Assembly: GCA_021648225.1 (NCBI GenBank)
Contig: JAKITE010000062.1
Span: 1-15,316 of the forward strand
Origin: Paracoccaceae bacterium
GTDB lineage: Bacteria > Pseudomonadota > Alphaproteobacteria > Rhodobacterales > Rhodobacteraceae
Direction of reading: 5' to 3'
Length of the DNA: 15,316 nucleotides
Below, piece after piece: positions 14,577 through 15,316 of this stretch (position 1 is its first letter; every line of letters starts with the position of its first letter). The notes under the pieces are model-generated. The model did not search any database. It saw nothing but the letters and a program-made list of their open reading frames with translations, and had not been told where the DNA came from. A program made the position numbers and the translations under genes.

Positions 14577-15316
14577 GCATGCCCGCCTCGAACCGGCGCA
14601 ATTTGCTGTGGCTGCAATCGGGGGGCTGCGGGGGCTGCACCATGTCGTTGCTCGGCGCCGAAGGGCCGGATTTTCTGACCGCGTTCGAGGCGGCGGGGAT
14701 CAACCTTTTGTGGCACCCCGCCCTTAGCCGCGAAACCGGGCGCGAAGCGATGGCGATCATTGACGATATTCTGGCGGGCAGCATTGTGCTGGATATTCTC
14801 TGCCTTGAAGGCTCGGTGATGATGGGCCCCAATGGCAGCGGCAAATTCCACATGATGGCGGGCAGCGGCAAGCCGATGAAAGATATGATCGACGTGCTGG
14901 CGCAACAGGCAAAACATGTGGTCGGGGTCGGGTCCTGCGCCGCGTTCGGGGGTATTACCATGGCGGGCGGCAACCCCGGCGAAGCCTGCGGGCTGGGCTA
15001 TGAGGGCCGCACCAAAGGCGGCCTGCTGGGTGATGATTATATTGACCAAAGCGGCTTGCCGGTGGTGAATATTCCGGGTTGTCCGGTGCATCCGGACTGG
15101 GTGACCGAAACCCTGTCCCAGCTGGCCTTGGGCCTGATGGCGCCCGAGCATCTGGATGATTTTGGCCGCCCGCATGCGATTTCCGGCACCTTGGTGCATC
15201 ATGGCTGTGCGCGTAACGAATTTTATGAATACAAGGCCAGTGCCGAAAAGCTGTGCCAGATCGGCTGCATGATGGAGAACCTTGGCTGCAAGGGCACACA
15301 GGCGGCGGGCGATTGC
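14573..15316 (+). CDS. hoxB: Regulatory (H2-sensing) hydrogenase small subunit HoxB/HupU (3' end beyond window)
   Basis: Small subunit of a group 2b regulatory hydrogenase; 248 codons are visible and the frame is open at the right edge. Proximal cluster Cys19 and Cys22 (SGGCGGC) lie only 18 residues from the start, so there is no room for the Tat signal of respiratory small subunits and the protein is cytoplasmic. Cys122 (GSCAAFGG) and Cys170 (IPGCPVHPD) complete the proximal site. His210/Cys212, Cys228 and others fit the distal cluster, and Cys239 and Cys248 the medial cluster. GPNGSGKFHMM is typical of HupU/HoxB. The ATG at 14573 overlaps the hoxJ stop (ATGA) with GAAAGG 5 nt upstream; ATG 14579 is an alternative. 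HoxC, the large subunit, is expected immediately to the right. Confidence 0.93.
   Translation, partial: MSMPASNRRNLLWLQSGGCGGCTMSLLGAEGPDFLTAFEAAGINLLWHPALSRETGREAMAIIDDILAGSIVLDILCLEGSVMMGPNGSGKFHMMAGSGKPMKDMIDVLAQQAKHVVGVGSCAAFGGITMAGGNPGEACGLGYEGRTKGGLLGDDYIDQSGLPVVNIPGCPVHPDWVTETLSQLALGLMAPEHLDDFGRPHAISGTLVHHGCARNEFYEYKASAEKLCQIGCMMENLGCKGTQAAGDC

Noticed and set aside
1..15316. CRISPR arrays, tRNA or rRNA genes, insertion sequences or integrase remnants.
   Set aside because: None seen: no regularly spaced long repeats, no cloverleaf-like sequence, and no transposase or integrase motifs in any coding frame read.

Overview
The window carries a nearly complete [NiFe]-hydrogenase locus arranged as two divergent, tightly packed gene blocks around a 748-bp non-coding gap. 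The gene set resembles the soluble NAD+-reducing hydrogenase system of Ralstonia/Cupriavidus: group 3d enzyme, Hyp maturation proteins, HypX, and an H2-sensing cascade. The host is most likely a proteobacterium able to oxidise H2 in the presence of oxygen. An alphaproteobacterium is my best guess, but no rRNA or other taxonomic marker is present, so this is inference.

Left block, minus strand (read from 5025 down to 1): hoxF-hoxU-hoxY-hoxH-hoxW. HoxF and HoxU form the NADH:acceptor (diaphorase) module, HoxY and HoxH form the hydrogenase module, and HoxW is the endopeptidase that trims the HoxH C-terminus. hoxW runs off the left edge. hoxF/hoxU and hoxU/hoxY overlap by ATGA, and hoxH/hoxW overlap by 17 bp, so this is almost certainly one operon. 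All catalytic and cluster ligands needed for a working enzyme are visible.

Central gap (5026-5773): visibly more AT-rich than the flanking genes. It must hold the promoters of both blocks. It contains several short direct and inverted repeats and only degenerate sigma-54-like motifs. I see no convincing gene in it.

Right block, plus strand (5774 to the right edge): hypA-hypB-hypC-hypD-hypE, a nickel/cobalt-permease-like gene with a histidine-rich loop, hypX (CO ligand synthesis), hoxA (NtrC-type response regulator), hoxJ (PAS histidine kinase) and hoxB (small subunit of the H2-sensing regulatory hydrogenase, cut by the right edge). Junctions overlap by 1-4 bp, abut, or lie 3 bp apart, so this also looks like one transcription unit. 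hypF is not in the window.

Logic of the system: the permease and HypA/HypB supply nickel, HypC/D/E (with an off-window HypF) make Fe(CN)2CO, HypX supplies CO, HoxW finishes HoxH, and HoxFUYH couples H2 oxidation to NAD+ reduction in the cytoplasm. HoxB (with HoxC expected to the right), HoxJ and HoxA would tune expression to H2. The most noteworthy points are: HoxA has a degenerate GAFTGA loop (GAFPSA) while neither promoter shows a clean sigma-54 site; the order hoxA-hoxJ-hoxB places the kinase before the sensor; HoxH has Phe instead of the usual Pro in its CGIC motif; and the divergent promoter region is long and repeat-rich. The locus is a recognisable variant of a known system rather than an entirely new one.
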